DNA of 64,000 nt from Mesostigma viride (GCA_009746045.1 RPFO01000359.1:718662-782661), one strand, 5' to 3'. Shown: positions 10,201 to 17,991, numbered from the stretch's first letter. Notes: a model not told the origin generated them from the letters alone. Numbers and translations: made by a program.

Positions 10201-10737
10201 TCCCTGTTCCGTTTTTGGTACGATGACGTCGAGCTGAATCTGGCGTACTCGACCATCACGCGAGTCGGAGGCGGGCACGGCGGCAATTTGTACAATGTCA
10301 AGTTGGTGCACGCGAACACCTACATCCGCATAGGCACCACATGGAGGGCTTCTTCGGCCGCGGCCACGTACGATTACATCCGTTTCCGCAACGACAGCGG
10401 CGAGTCTATCTCACCTACTCTCACTCTCGGGCCGGGTAAGTCGGCGACGGGGTACTCGGTGTGGTTCGATGACGTGCGCGTCAACTCGACGGCGGTCACG
10501 TCCGCCCTCACCCAGCTGTACGGCTACCCCGACATGTACGCCGCCAATCAGACCGTCACGTACGGTTTCCGCATCGCCAACAACGAGGGTTTGCAGCTGG
10601 TGAAGGTGCGGGGGTCTGGCGGCAACGGGTGGGTGGGTGTGAACCCGGCGCCCAACACGGTCGGGGACGGTAACACTCTCGGCGCCATCGGCAGCTCGTC
10701 GGCCAGCGTGGTCAACGAGAGCCAGATGTCTTATTAG
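7228..10737 (+). CDS. Fibre-like beta-solenoid/LamG surface protein, paralogue B with inserted domain
   Basis: A 1169-residue tandem paralogue of the protein at 4427. Head, solenoid, bridge (SGIYVDGSASYSNRALTWHMG) and tail (NESQMSY) align closely. Two parts differ. The domain between solenoid and bridge (about residues 365-590) has no visible similarity to the matching part of paralogue A. The C-terminal LamG domain is interrupted after ADVGSA by a 244-residue segment (residues about 818-1061; starts near WLGKWEFEN, ends near YDYIRFRND), after which LamG resumes at SPTLTLGPGK. The paralogue at 20411 has the same LamG joined directly, so this is a clean domain insertion. Related guest domains occur twice in the protein at 26040. 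Likely exposed on the virion. Confidence 0.85.
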   Translation: MPIDQLRDLRSGRLYTTSLLGDSDSDAAIKDLVVKAQDSIVIKPNNGLGANLYKKLKLLGSTTVDGSLNVDNVTLDGNTVSTSSGALAISSNSGSVRVADVVVTSSSLAPSSDVDLTIAGGATKSVVIENVKFTDNEATTTGGVLELSSGGSSLNAIKAGGVTVTDASVSSSTTNGNLTVASNGTGSVLVDNVKVKTNGISNNVTNADLTLTSNGTGSVVIDSVKVKTAGITTSSGTLALTSAGATANLVNVGGVTVTNNSLSTGSTTLTVAKDLTLTSTAGGSGKVTTSAGNLELTSTGGTVAVTGAATVSGTVTATGGVTSTGDVTANGKLYVAGVVDSTNASGKLEVADKAVNLGHQDASVTVADFQMDNKTGNYPAQITSNNSVANGLKLIVSGADVSGGKVLIKSDKTSSAAVIYYNSQYTEIPTSILNVGAENFTVEWQASLTGALLNNAAAGVHTFWMYQTVGGTTGSYIRMYTHTTGGMRLYLYGKTGFGSLWLNSDSGNFLNSAGSWVVRLSFVWTNGRCLGTFSTSKDGGEFIPLTFSASTTYDYTNYISSSTSSFTFGTLSGPCNQDYSIEYAKVTKGSPSTNTASDNSGIYVDGSASYSNRALTWHMGASETSQDKGDYTGSYWHLEGGQLLLSRTILAADREAPGAGVNLASLPSGSDTTRWEFNSGAVSEVGSKTLTLNGGASVSGGVLRLDASGTQSATCTSSLPSGTFSVIAKVFPGADLSLSAADALALLSYGPTALTVLDTGKLRITDGVTPAETSSDVVGSTPFTVAIVRDGSLSSTRLYVDGSLAATIASSADVGSAASEWLGKWEFENSLSNTGAGTSSGAFTKAAGSTLSATALAVPITGAGNVNYVWAQEMNTTGVTADDGFGMFAVEVKASVATTGYANVFTLGQDHASKGAGERITLYAANSGSAFWLTTEPNFTRVPNANDNYLNIPYAYLTSLGLSPPTDGLSHKYKLLRKALDGSITNTADQTSLFRFWYDDVELNLAYSTITRVGGGHGGNLYNVKLVHANTYIRIGTTWRASSAAATYDYIRFRNDSGESISPTLTLGPGKSATGYSVWFDDVRVNSTAVTSALTQLYGYPDMYAANQTVTYGFRIANNEGLQLVKVRGSGGNGWVGVNPAPNTVGDGNTLGAIGSSSASVVNESQMSY

Positions 10738-10745
10738 TGCTCCTG

Positions 10746-12401
10746 TTAAAGGTTTCCCTTAAACGCAGCGATCGGGATTGGCGCGATACGTTTTGAGGGG
10801 GGTTTTGATGACGCGGCCTTACCCTTACCCTTCTCAGGAGGGTGTGCCACGCGGTCTAATTCGTACAGACCACGACCCCATCCTCTCCCTTGTTCTTTTA
10901 GCACCGTTTTCTCTACGATCGTCATAGGCTCATTGTCAATAAAATCACCGACATCTGCTACGACCGGTGCGTCCTTGGAGCGGCGCCCAGGACCCCGACC
11001 CACTCTGTACCTCTTCCATTCCTGTAACTCGACCTTAGGGAGCTCAGACGGTCCCAGCAATTTTTCCCTAGCCGCAGCTCTCTGCCTGGCCAATTCTCTC
11101 CTGTATTTCCCTTGCTGAACACCCACCCATAACCACTGTAAATTTGTGAACTTGTTGGGTTTCTTCTTTAACAATTCGAACGTCAGATACGGCCCATTCT
11201 TGTCCCTGCCCATTCTGTACTTCCTCTTGAATGCCGCAGTCAGACCGCTCCAATTCTTCTGAACAGCGCGAGGGGGGGCGAAATCGCCCGCCTCCTCCTC
11301 CTCCTCCCCTGGCTCGATAACCTCGTCGTGCGCGAACTCGTCCCCTTCCTCGTCGAACAGAATCTCAGTCGCTGGCTTCTTTTCTCGCTTCTTCCTCGTT
11401 ACTTTCACGGGGGTCGTCCCCTTGCACTGAGCCGGAGTGAGGCCCCAGCGCTTCTTGAGGGCGAACGCGGTCTTCGGACACTTGGCCGGGATGCGCGCCA
11501 TCCCGTTATCTTTCATCCAGGCACGCAAGGCGGCGAGGGATGCGGGGAGCGCGGTGTTGGCGTGGAGGTAGCCGGTGCGTTCTGCGTAGTCGGCGAGCTT
11601 GACGGCGTGCGAGACAGGGTCCCTGGGCTTCCTCGCCCTGCTCCGTGGAAGCTGTACCCAGGGGTGGTCGTCCCCAACCCGGTCAGCCAGGAAATCCCTC
11701 TGTTCCATACAATCATTCTGGGCCCACCGTCTCTTCAGGCCCGACAGTGTCAAGTCCTCACAGGGTTTCTTGGCGCGCGGATTTGGCGACCGCCGCTTCC
11801 TCTCTGCCGGTGCCGGCTGTCCGCCGGCCGGCTTCAGTTCCAAACACTCGTTCTTGCCCCATCGTCGCTTCAGACCGATCGGGGTCAGTTTATCACACGG
11901 CTTCTTGGCGCGCGGCTTGGACGGCCGCTTGACCCTCTCCGCCGGCGCCTTCTTCTTTCCGGGCTTGATGTTCGGGACCAGGGATTCGAACATTTCCGGC
12001 ATAACGTTTCGTGGGTCGTTGGGGTGTTCGTTAAAATGCAAATCTATCAGCATCTCTCTCTCGTCTAAGCACTTCCCCTTCCCCCACCTCCTCCTGATCG
12101 TGTTACTTGGCGGGTACTCGAAAAGGTCATTGCACGTTTTCCTCTTGTACGGCGCGCGCTTTTTTTTCTCCTTTACTGCCACTGTCGGGGATGCGACTGG
12201 GGCGGGCGCTTTGGCGGTGTCGGGATACCACGCCGCCTCCACTTTGTCCAGATTTACGGTTTTAATGCCATCTTCTCCCATGTGGGCCCTGACCAATCGG
12301 GGTTCCACCAACCCTCCTTGCTGTTTGATCGAGCGGCGCGTCTCTACCAGCCGTTGTAACTCTACGACAGTCAGCGGCCGTCTCACTTTATCTCTCGCCA
12401 T
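10746..12401 (-). CDS. Basic protein with repeated RRWG-x3-CL motifs
   Basis: A 551-residue, very basic, Lys/Arg/Pro-rich protein, possibly nucleic-acid binding or DNA-packing (inferred from charge). It holds three short units of the form LKRRWGKxxCLE (near residues 100, 175 and 215) and one full copy of a roughly 65-residue module (about 265-335) with ERTGYLHA at its start and PAKCPKTAFALKKRW at its core. The same module occurs twice in the neighbour at 12433-13206 and twice at the C-terminus of the protein at 50130. An acidic patch near residue 360 (EPGEEEEEAGD) separates the repeats from a basic C-terminal half. It converges on the fibre gene ending at 10737, leaving 8 bp between the stops. 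Not recognised as a named family. Confidence 0.75.
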   Translation of the reverse strand: MARDKVRRPLTVVELQRLVETRRSIKQQGGLVEPRLVRAHMGEDGIKTVNLDKVEAAWYPDTAKAPAPVASPTVAVKEKKKRAPYKRKTCNDLFEYPPSNTIRRRWGKGKCLDEREMLIDLHFNEHPNDPRNVMPEMFESLVPNIKPGKKKAPAERVKRPSKPRAKKPCDKLTPIGLKRRWGKNECLELKPAGGQPAPAERKRRSPNPRAKKPCEDLTLSGLKRRWAQNDCMEQRDFLADRVGDDHPWVQLPRSRARKPRDPVSHAVKLADYAERTGYLHANTALPASLAALRAWMKDNGMARIPAKCPKTAFALKKRWGLTPAQCKGTTPVKVTRKKREKKPATEILFDEEGDEFAHDEVIEPGEEEEEAGDFAPPRAVQKNWSGLTAAFKRKYRMGRDKNGPYLTFELLKKKPNKFTNLQWLWVGVQQGKYRRELARQRAAAREKLLGPSELPKVELQEWKRYRVGRGPGRRSKDAPVVADVGDFIDNEPMTIVEKTVLKEQGRGWGRGLYELDRVAHPPEKGKGKAASSKPPSKRIAPIPIAAFKGNL

Positions 12402-12432
12402 TCGTCACTATAAACTGACGGACACATTTTTT

Positions 12433-13206
12433 TTACGCTGCGGCGGTGCGCTTCTTTCGACGCGCTTTCTTCACTCTGGTCCTCCTAGCTGGCTGCATAC
12501 TCAAACACTGACCCAGCGCCTGGCGTTTCAGGAGGGCCTTCTTGGTGGTCGGACACCGGCGAGGGAGGCGACCGACCATGAGGATGTCCTTATTCTTTCC
12601 ACTCATCCGCTTGAACTTCTCCTTGATAAACGCGCGGATCTGAGCGATGGTCGCCGCCTTGTCGCCCGCGTGGACGTACCCCGACCGCTGGACGTAATCG
12701 TTCAGTCTCTCACTCGCGCGTCTCTTCCGCATGTATGAGTCGTGTCCGCGCGTCGCGGACGTGTTCAGACACTGCCCCTTGTCCCATCGGAGTGCGAGGG
12801 CGGAACGGGTCGCGGGACACTTTGGCGGGATCCGCAACATCGGCGGATTTTGGGTTCTCATCCACTCCTTCATCTTCTTCAAGGACCGTCCGGTCTTGCT
12901 GGGCCTGAACCCCGTCCGCTCGTAATAACCCTTCAACCTAGCGGTACGCTCTTCCCTCGTGTACCTCCTCCGCGGCGCCCTCGCCCTCGGGGCTGCCGGC
13001 GCAAGAATCGCGTTCACGACCTGAGCCACCTTTGCGGCCGTCGGGGCGGGGTTCTTGGCGCGTAGAGCCCGCGTCCTCTTTGCGGGTGCTGCGATGGCAT
13101 CCGCGACGATCGCCTGTACGACAGGCGCCGGAATGTGAGCCGCTCCCCCGGCGGCGGCAGCAGCACGTTGTGCTCGCGTCATAGCAGCTCTCGTGATATG
13201 GTACAT
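12433..13206 (-). CDS. Small basic protein with two CPxT...GQCL modules
   Basis: A 257-residue strongly basic protein. After an Ala-rich basic N-terminus (about 90 residues, AxKRTRALRAKNPAP-like, similar in style to histone or protamine tails) come two copies of the module shared with 10746-12401 and 50130-52292: the first has YYERTGF then PPKCPATRSALALRW and GQCLNTS; the second has YVQRSGYVHAG then RRCPTTKKALLKR and GQCLSMQ. It lies 31 bp downstream of nothing coding but directly upstream of the 10746-12401 gene on the same strand, so the two may be co-expressed. The first ATG gives MYHITRAAM; the second Met, eight residues on, is an equally good start. A DNA-binding or virion-core role is inference. 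Confidence 0.75.
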   Translation of the reverse strand: MYHITRAAMTRAQRAAAAAGGAAHIPAPVVQAIVADAIAAPAKRTRALRAKNPAPTAAKVAQVVNAILAPAAPRARAPRRRYTREERTARLKGYYERTGFRPSKTGRSLKKMKEWMRTQNPPMLRIPPKCPATRSALALRWDKGQCLNTSATRGHDSYMRKRRASERLNDYVQRSGYVHAGDKAATIAQIRAFIKEKFKRMSGKNKDILMVGRLPRRCPTTKKALLKRQALGQCLSMQPARRTRVKKARRKKRTAAA

Positions 13207-13324
13207 GCTTGTGTACGGTTGTATATGGACTCGTACAGATATTTTTTTGAACAGCCGCTCTACATAAGCGCGATGGGGGGGGGGGGGTAAAAATAGTCTG
13301 TGCGTCTATTATATATTGATTGAT

Positions 13325-14119
13325 ATGGTCACACGGAAACGCACGTGCGCGGCGATGACGGCGAAGGGTACTTTGTGCACGCGCGGTTGCAGCGGCCCCC
13401 GGACCAATACGTGCGCTCAACACAAAGGTAAGCCCGTCGCGAGGATACATTCGGCCCCCAATCGGTCGTGGCGCGGACGGCGGAGGGGACACAGGATGCG
13501 CGCCGACTCGGTGGCCGACGAGGAAGAATTCTTTGACGCGGAGGACGAATTATATGACGCGGAGGGGAGCGACGACGACACGGTGGTTTCGTCAGATGAC
13601 GAGGAGGAGGAGAGGGAGCGAAAATTGTTGGAGTTGGCCCGTTTGGCTCGTCGAAAACGGCCGCGCACGGCTGGCAAGGCGGGACGGGGGGGAGGCGGCG
13701 GGGCGCGGCGGGTCGGGGCCGGTCGGGGCGGGGGGGTACCGGCGTGGGGTCGGTTGCCACGCCCACACGCGCCTCGACGTCGCCCGCGGGCTAAGAGGGG
13801 GTCTCATGGCGTGCGAGCTGCTAAGCCCCCGGTCCCCCCTCCTCCCCACTTTCGCGACATCGAGTACGGAGCGCGTTTGAACAATTATCGAGACGCGTTG
13901 GCTGTCCAGAGACGGCCTATCGGTGCCGGCCCTCTGCGGGCCCCAGCTATACGGAGGCGAAACCAGCAGAATCTGAACGTCGCGACCGCCGACCTCGTGA
14001 ACACCGCCTTAGCTGCTGGCGTCACCCCTGCCGAACTAGTCGCCGGCATGAACGCCCCCGATCCGGCCCCCCAGCCCGGCCACAACGCCGGCCAGAGGCG
14101 ACTCGGACGCAGACGCTGA
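13325..14119 (+). CDS. Cys/His-motif basic protein, function unknown
   Basis: A 264-residue protein. The first 35 residues carry the Cys/His pattern (CAAMTAKGTLC then CAQH) seen at 2955, 18957 and 24560. An acidic stretch follows (about residues 60-100, rich in Asp/Glu), then a Gly/Arg-rich linker (about 105-150) and a Pro/Arg-rich tail. It looks largely disordered apart from the N-terminal module. The frame is open for nine more bases upstream but lacks an ATG there; ATG 13325 puts the Cys motif at the same distance from the N-terminus as in the relatives. A poly-G run (about 13276-13287) lies just upstream. Function unknown. Confidence 0.75.
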   Translation: MVTRKRTCAAMTAKGTLCTRGCSGPRTNTCAQHKGKPVARIHSAPNRSWRGRRRGHRMRADSVADEEEFFDAEDELYDAEGSDDDTVVSSDDEEEERERKLLELARLARRKRPRTAGKAGRGGGGGARRVGAGRGGGVPAWGRLPRPHAPRRRPRAKRGSHGVRAAKPPVPPPPHFRDIEYGARLNNYRDALAVQRRPIGAGPLRAPAIRRRNQQNLNVATADLVNTALAAGVTPAELVAGMNAPDPAPQPGHNAGQRRLGRRR

Positions 14120-14138
14120 CTGTGATGGGGGGAGGCTT

Positions 14139-14170
14139 TCTAGTACGAGCCCCTACTAGATGCTATATAA
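14139..14170 (+). promoter_or_regulatory. Inverted repeat and TATA box before BRO-like gene
   Basis: A perfect 7-bp inverted repeat (TCTAGTA, 8-nt spacer, TACTAGA; 14139-14160) is followed at once by TATATAA at 14164-14170, about 55 bases before the ATG at 14224. The spacing fits a TATA-dependent promoter with an operator-like element. BRO/KilA-type DNA-binding proteins can regulate their own genes, but autoregulation here is inference. Confidence 0.5.
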
Positions 14171-14223
14171 GGGGTACCGCCCACTCCACAGAGACACTCT
14201 GACCACACACACACTACAGGAGG

Positions 14224-14982
14224 ATGTCCGAAAACGTCCGCGAGGAGGACAACGCAGAGATGAGCGTCCGCGGAGAGGACGCTAGGACACTAGCTAGAGT
14301 CCGCGTGACACCGGATGGCAAGATATCGGAGATTGATGTGGTCAAGCACGTCTTGTTTATGAATGACGATGGGACGTTCAAGCCCAACGCCCAACAGATG
14401 GCAAGTCAGACACTCTCGCGCATCGGTAAGGACCGTAAAGAATCGGTCAACTCCGTCAACCAATGGAAATTCCCAGGACAAGGACAAAGAGACACACCAG
14501 TTATCGATTTTGATGGTATTAAAAAGATCGTGTGTCTCCTACCGTCAGTCACTCACGAAACTGCCGAGAAGTCCAAGAAGGCAAAAACACTCGAAGAGCT
14601 GATGGACATCGTTTCCAACGCGAACAACAAGAAGAGGAAGAGGTGGGGCGAAAAGGAAGTTCAGGCGTACCTCGCTGAGGTATTGGGAGGAGAGCGAGAG
14701 GTCCCGTGCCGTGCTGGGATAATCGACATCCTGTGCCGTGATGCCAAACTACTGATCGAGGTGAAGGAGTTCAGCTCGGCTCTGCACGGAATAGGCCAGT
14801 TGATCGGGTACGGCCTTGACTTCCCCGACTTCACAAAGAGGCTTCATCTATTCCGCAACTCTAGTTCTCTTAACGTGACCGCGGAGAGACTGCTTATCTT
14901 CAAAGAAGTGTGCGATATGAGCAAGATTGAGATGAGTTTGGATGCTAGCATCGAGTTGCAACACCCTAATATCCCGTTGTGA
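14224..14982 (+). CDS. BRO-like N-terminal domain fused to PD-(D/E)XK nuclease
   Basis: A 252-residue protein of two parts. Residues about 22-108 form a BRO/KilA-N-like, putatively DNA-binding domain (RVRVTPDGKISEID, WKFPGQGQRDTPV) shared with the next two genes. Residues about 140-215 look like a PD-(D/E)XK nuclease: GIIDIL supplies Asp168, LLIEVKEF supplies Glu179 and Lys181, and IGQLIGYG supplies a Q-x3-Y motif (Gln192, Tyr196). That arrangement matches the restriction-endonuclease fold known in viral MSV199/BRO-type proteins. First of three tandem paralogues, with an AGGAGG purine run just before the ATG and a TATA box upstream. Likely a DNA-binding nuclease or regulator; its target is unknown. 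Confidence 0.75.
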   Translation: MSENVREEDNAEMSVRGEDARTLARVRVTPDGKISEIDVVKHVLFMNDDGTFKPNAQQMASQTLSRIGKDRKESVNSVNQWKFPGQGQRDTPVIDFDGIKKIVCLLPSVTHETAEKSKKAKTLEELMDIVSNANNKKRKRWGEKEVQAYLAEVLGGEREVPCRAGIIDILCRDAKLLIEVKEFSSALHGIGQLIGYGLDFPDFTKRLHLFRNSSSLNVTAERLLIFKEVCDMSKIEMSLDASIELQHPNIPL

Positions 14983-15040
14983 AAGGGTGGTGCGCTTAAT
15001 TTGGAGGGGGAGTTTTCTCTCCTTACTATAACATATCACC

Positions 15041-15958
15041 ATGTCAGGGGGTATTGTGAACTATTTGCGGTCCTCGCGCGCCGTTCCTGGCGAGGATGAC
15101 CCTTTTGTTAACAAGCTCCGGGTGACGCCAGATGGTAATATATCTGAGATCGATGCGGTAAAAGTTGCATGTTTTATGCAAGAAGATGGAACATTTGTTA
15201 TTAACGCGAGCGCTCAAGCATCCAAATATTTGTCAAGGCTTGAAAAAGAGTTTCCAGAGGTCACTCCTGGCAGGAGTTACTTCCGTTTTCCTGGTCAAGG
15301 CCAGCGAGAGACGCCCGTCACCAGCCGACAGGGTATCATCAGGATCATACAGCTGCTGCCCGGTAAGAAGGCCGCCAGCTTCCGCCGCAACATGGCGGTG
15401 CTGTTTGAGAGGTACCTCGACGCCGATCCCGCGCTCATACAGGATATGCACGACCGGTACCGCGACAAGACGGGGGAAGAGTTTGTGCCCCTGACTCGCC
15501 AGCAGGTGGCAGAGTCTCCTCGCATCAAGAGCTGCGAGCAGACTAAGATGGACATGCGTGCCATCAGGGATAGCAGTGCCAAGCCCCTCCCTCCCAGGGT
15601 GTATGCGGCCGTCAACAACGCGTCAAACAAACTGGTCACGGGATACGACAAGACGGCGGACTACAGGGCCGACCAGGGGCTGACTAAGAAGAGCCAGAGC
15701 ACGCGCGACACGTTCACCGAGGGCATGTGTCTCTTGTCGGGCTTCTTCCACCTCCGACACAGCTACAAAATTGCTAAGGGGGAAAACCCAGAGAAAGCTG
15801 CCGCAGACCTCGTTGAGGTGCTGAGGCCAGCAATAGAAAAGTCGGGGCATTACGAGGAGGCTCGTCAGTACCGCGGTCCCGAGTTTGCCGCCACAAATAA
15901 GCGCCTCATGCTAGAGAACCAGGAGTACAACCGCAATCAGCGCATAAAGGCAGCGTAA
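15041..15958 (+). CDS. BRO-like protein with a different C-terminal domain
   Basis: A 305-residue protein, second of the tandem trio. The N-terminal 120 residues match the neighbours best (KLRVTPDGNISEID, FRFPGQGQRETPV, then LLPGKKAASFRRNMA and LFERYL). This is the most complete version of a BRO/KilA-like DNA-binding module as I recall it from algal viruses. The nuclease half of the sister genes is absent. Instead the C-terminal half (about 150-305) is helical and basic, including an HLRHSYKIAKGENPE segment, and is not recognised. The 58-bp gap to the upstream gene has no clear terminator. Probably a transcriptional or replication regulator. Confidence 0.7.
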   Translation: MSGGIVNYLRSSRAVPGEDDPFVNKLRVTPDGNISEIDAVKVACFMQEDGTFVINASAQASKYLSRLEKEFPEVTPGRSYFRFPGQGQRETPVTSRQGIIRIIQLLPGKKAASFRRNMAVLFERYLDADPALIQDMHDRYRDKTGEEFVPLTRQQVAESPRIKSCEQTKMDMRAIRDSSAKPLPPRVYAAVNNASNKLVTGYDKTADYRADQGLTKKSQSTRDTFTEGMCLLSGFFHLRHSYKIAKGENPEKAAADLVEVLRPAIEKSGHYEEARQYRGPEFAATNKRLMLENQEYNRNQRIKAA

Positions 15959-16084
15959 TTGATGATTTATGTTACGGAGCTGACACTAGTGCCGTGAGTG
16001 CCGTTGCAACTGGTATAAATGTCTCATGACCCGGGGGCTCTTTGGGTGATTAACGCATCACAAGATTGCACTTGAGTTGCCAGC

Positions 16085-16098
16085 GTCCTTCGAAGGAC
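16085..16098. promoter_or_regulatory. 14-bp perfect palindrome upstream of third BRO-like gene
   Basis: GTCCTTCGAAGGAC reads the same on both strands. It lies between a TATAAAT box (16014-16020) and the ATG at 16163, inside a 204-bp gene-free gap. It could be an operator for a dimeric DNA-binding protein such as the adjacent BRO-like proteins; that link is inferred from position only. Confidence 0.4.
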
Positions 16099-16162
16099 AT
16101 TTTGTCCAACTGGGGCTGTTGCGGACACATCCGATACTGTCCTTTTATTGTCCTCTCACATC

Positions 16163-16834
16163 ATGAAAATACGAGTAACTCGTGACGATAGAATTGCTGT
16201 GGGGGACGTGCTGAAACACACCTTTTACAAGAAGCAGGATGGGTCGTTTTCCAGAGAGGCTGCTGGAAATGCCTTTGCCCAATTTAAGAGATTCGAGAAG
16301 AGAGGCCTTGTGAGTCCTTCGGACAAAACCAACACGTACTTGTTTCCTGGAAGAAATCAGAGGATGATGAGAGTCATGACAATGGACGAATTGAAGAAAC
16401 TCATGTCCCAAATAAGCTCCCTTGACTTTCAATACGTGAAGGAGATTCAAGAACTTTCATCCGTGAAGGAAATGCTGAGTTTTTTTGAGACTCGCCATTC
16501 AACAAAATGCATACAACAACCTGAACGAGCGCTACAGAAGAAGATGGCAAGGCTGATGAAAGCGGAGAGAGAAGTGCATTGCCCTTCTGGGATTATCGAT
16601 TTACTTTCTCATGACCCACCAATGATCCTAGAGGTCAAAGAATTTTCGAGGTGGGTGGAAGCCATTGGGCAATTGATAGCATACGGGCATTACTATCCAG
16701 GATATGCACGTCATCTGGTTTTATTCAGAAAGCCTGAGACTGCCGTCGACATTGAAAAACTCAATATAGTCGAGGAGATCTGTCAGGCAAATGGAATTGA
16801 GGTGTCAACCGATGAAGAGTTTTATGATGTTTGA
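16163..16834 (+). CDS. BRO-like/PD-(D/E)XK nuclease protein, third paralogue
   Basis: A 223-residue protein, third of the tandem trio. The N-terminal domain is more diverged (KIRVTRDDRIAVGDV, YLFPGRNQR). The C-terminal nuclease-like domain is clear: EREVHCPSGIIDLL gives Asp146, MILEVKEF gives Glu157 and Lys159, and AIGQLIAYG gives Gln170 and Tyr174, so the catalytic set looks intact. The frame is open five codons further upstream but without an ATG, so 16163 is chosen. GAATAAA follows the stop at about 16848. With the protein at 14224 it forms a pair of probably active nucleases flanking a nuclease-free relative. Confidence 0.7.
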   Translation: MKIRVTRDDRIAVGDVLKHTFYKKQDGSFSREAAGNAFAQFKRFEKRGLVSPSDKTNTYLFPGRNQRMMRVMTMDELKKLMSQISSLDFQYVKEIQELSSVKEMLSFFETRHSTKCIQQPERALQKKMARLMKAEREVHCPSGIIDLLSHDPPMILEVKEFSRWVEAIGQLIAYGHYYPGYARHLVLFRKPETAVDIEKLNIVEEICQANGIEVSTDEEFYDV

Positions 16835-16883
16835 TGCTTTATTAATTATGAATAAATCTTTACATTGAACCCATGTTTGGTCT

Positions 16884-17936
16884 CTACAGTACCAACCCGT
16901 GCTCTACCTCGAAGTCGAAATACGCGACGTAGGGGTAGTGAACGGGGTACAAGCAAGTGTCATAGGGACGCTGTTTGTCCCAAGTGTAGTACATGCCACC
17001 GAATTCCTGTCTCTCTAGAGGGACGAGGGCGCACTGGTCCTCGTGGTTATGCCATCGTCTGCACCGCTCGGGTGGGGACTGCATGGCGCTCTCCAACTTC
17101 ACAGCCCTACTCCACGCCAGACGCGTCTCCTTGACGGCCTTGGAAGGGTACTCGTCCCTCACACTGGGCGATCGCGCCCACTCCAGGTTGTCTCCCGAGG
17201 TGAGGATCCATCGCAGTTTCGACGTGTACTTGTCCATCAGTCTCGCGTGGATGATCTGCTCGCCGATACCCCCCAATGACCATTGCGGAGGACGGGGTGG
17301 TGGGGCGGGGTCACTTTGCACGGTGGAGAAGAGGAGGCCGGTCGCCCGCACGTGGTTGGGGCGAAAACCCTCGTTCATCCTTGCCAGCCCCTCCACCAGT
17401 TTCCTGGTGATGCGCGGACAGACCAGGGCGAAGGCGGGGGACACTTTCCATCCTATGGCGGACACGCGCCGACGGAGGGACGCGCATTGGCACTCTATCC
17501 ACTCCCTGTGGCCCATGCACGCGGTGTCGTGGTATTTCTCCGCCACGTGGCGCAACTCCAACGACAACAGGGAATAGTCGAGGTTGTTTTTCGGGAGGCC
17601 GTGCTCCTCTAGTTTTTTGTACAGGTGGTGGATCTCCAGGGCCCCTCCTGTCGGCAGAACGGCGGGGTATGCCTGCAGGGCGCTCATGCACGTGTCGATG
17701 GTGGCGTCGCTCGCCCCGATTCGTTGTCTGTTTTTCAGGAGGACGCTTTTCACCACGTCCATGGCCTCGGACTTTTCCTGCACGCGGTCGACCTCGCGTT
17801 TTCTCTTGAACGGAACTTGGTAGGGAGGTGGGAGGATGTTTACCAGGTCAGGCATGGCGGTCGACACTATTGGGGCGCTATACTTTTGGGGAGAGAAGGT
17901 CCTGCAAAAAAACGAGCAGAGTCCGAAGATGGACAT
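16884..17936 (-). CDS. Unrecognised 350-residue protein
   Basis: I do not recognise this protein. The N-terminus is mildly hydrophobic and Cys-containing (MSIFGLCSFFCRTF), possibly a short membrane-associating segment. The body is mixed alpha/beta in appearance with several Cys and Trp residues (CMGHREWIECQC near 135; CRRWHNHEDQC near 295) that could bind metal. A Pro-rich loop (SDPAPPPRPPQ) lies near residue 210. It has its own likely promoter: the minus-strand ATATAAGG box at 17992-17999, about 60 bases upstream. It is convergent with the BRO-like gene ending at 16834. Confidence 0.7.
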   Translation of the reverse strand: MSIFGLCSFFCRTFSPQKYSAPIVSTAMPDLVNILPPPYQVPFKRKREVDRVQEKSEAMDVVKSVLLKNRQRIGASDATIDTCMSALQAYPAVLPTGGALEIHHLYKKLEEHGLPKNNLDYSLLSLELRHVAEKYHDTACMGHREWIECQCASLRRRVSAIGWKVSPAFALVCPRITRKLVEGLARMNEGFRPNHVRATGLLFSTVQSDPAPPPRPPQWSLGGIGEQIIHARLMDKYTSKLRWILTSGDNLEWARSPSVRDEYPSKAVKETRLAWSRAVKLESAMQSPPERCRRWHNHEDQCALVPLERQEFGGMYYTWDKQRPYDTCLYPVHYPYVAYFDFEVEHGLVL

Positions 17937-17991
17937 GATGGATGGGCGGTGCGGGCTGTTGGCGGATTACCTCTGAGCCAGAGCCTGACCT

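Noticed and set aside
9679-10410. Intein interpretation of the inserted segment
   Set aside because: It lacks the Cys/Ser start, the HN-C/S/T end and the splicing-block motifs; relatives in the 26040 gene sit between Thr-rich linkers, so a domain insertion fits better.
13276-13290. Poly-G run as a regulatory or frameshift element
   Set aside because: It is in non-coding sequence between two genes and could be a sequencing artefact; nothing else supports a function.
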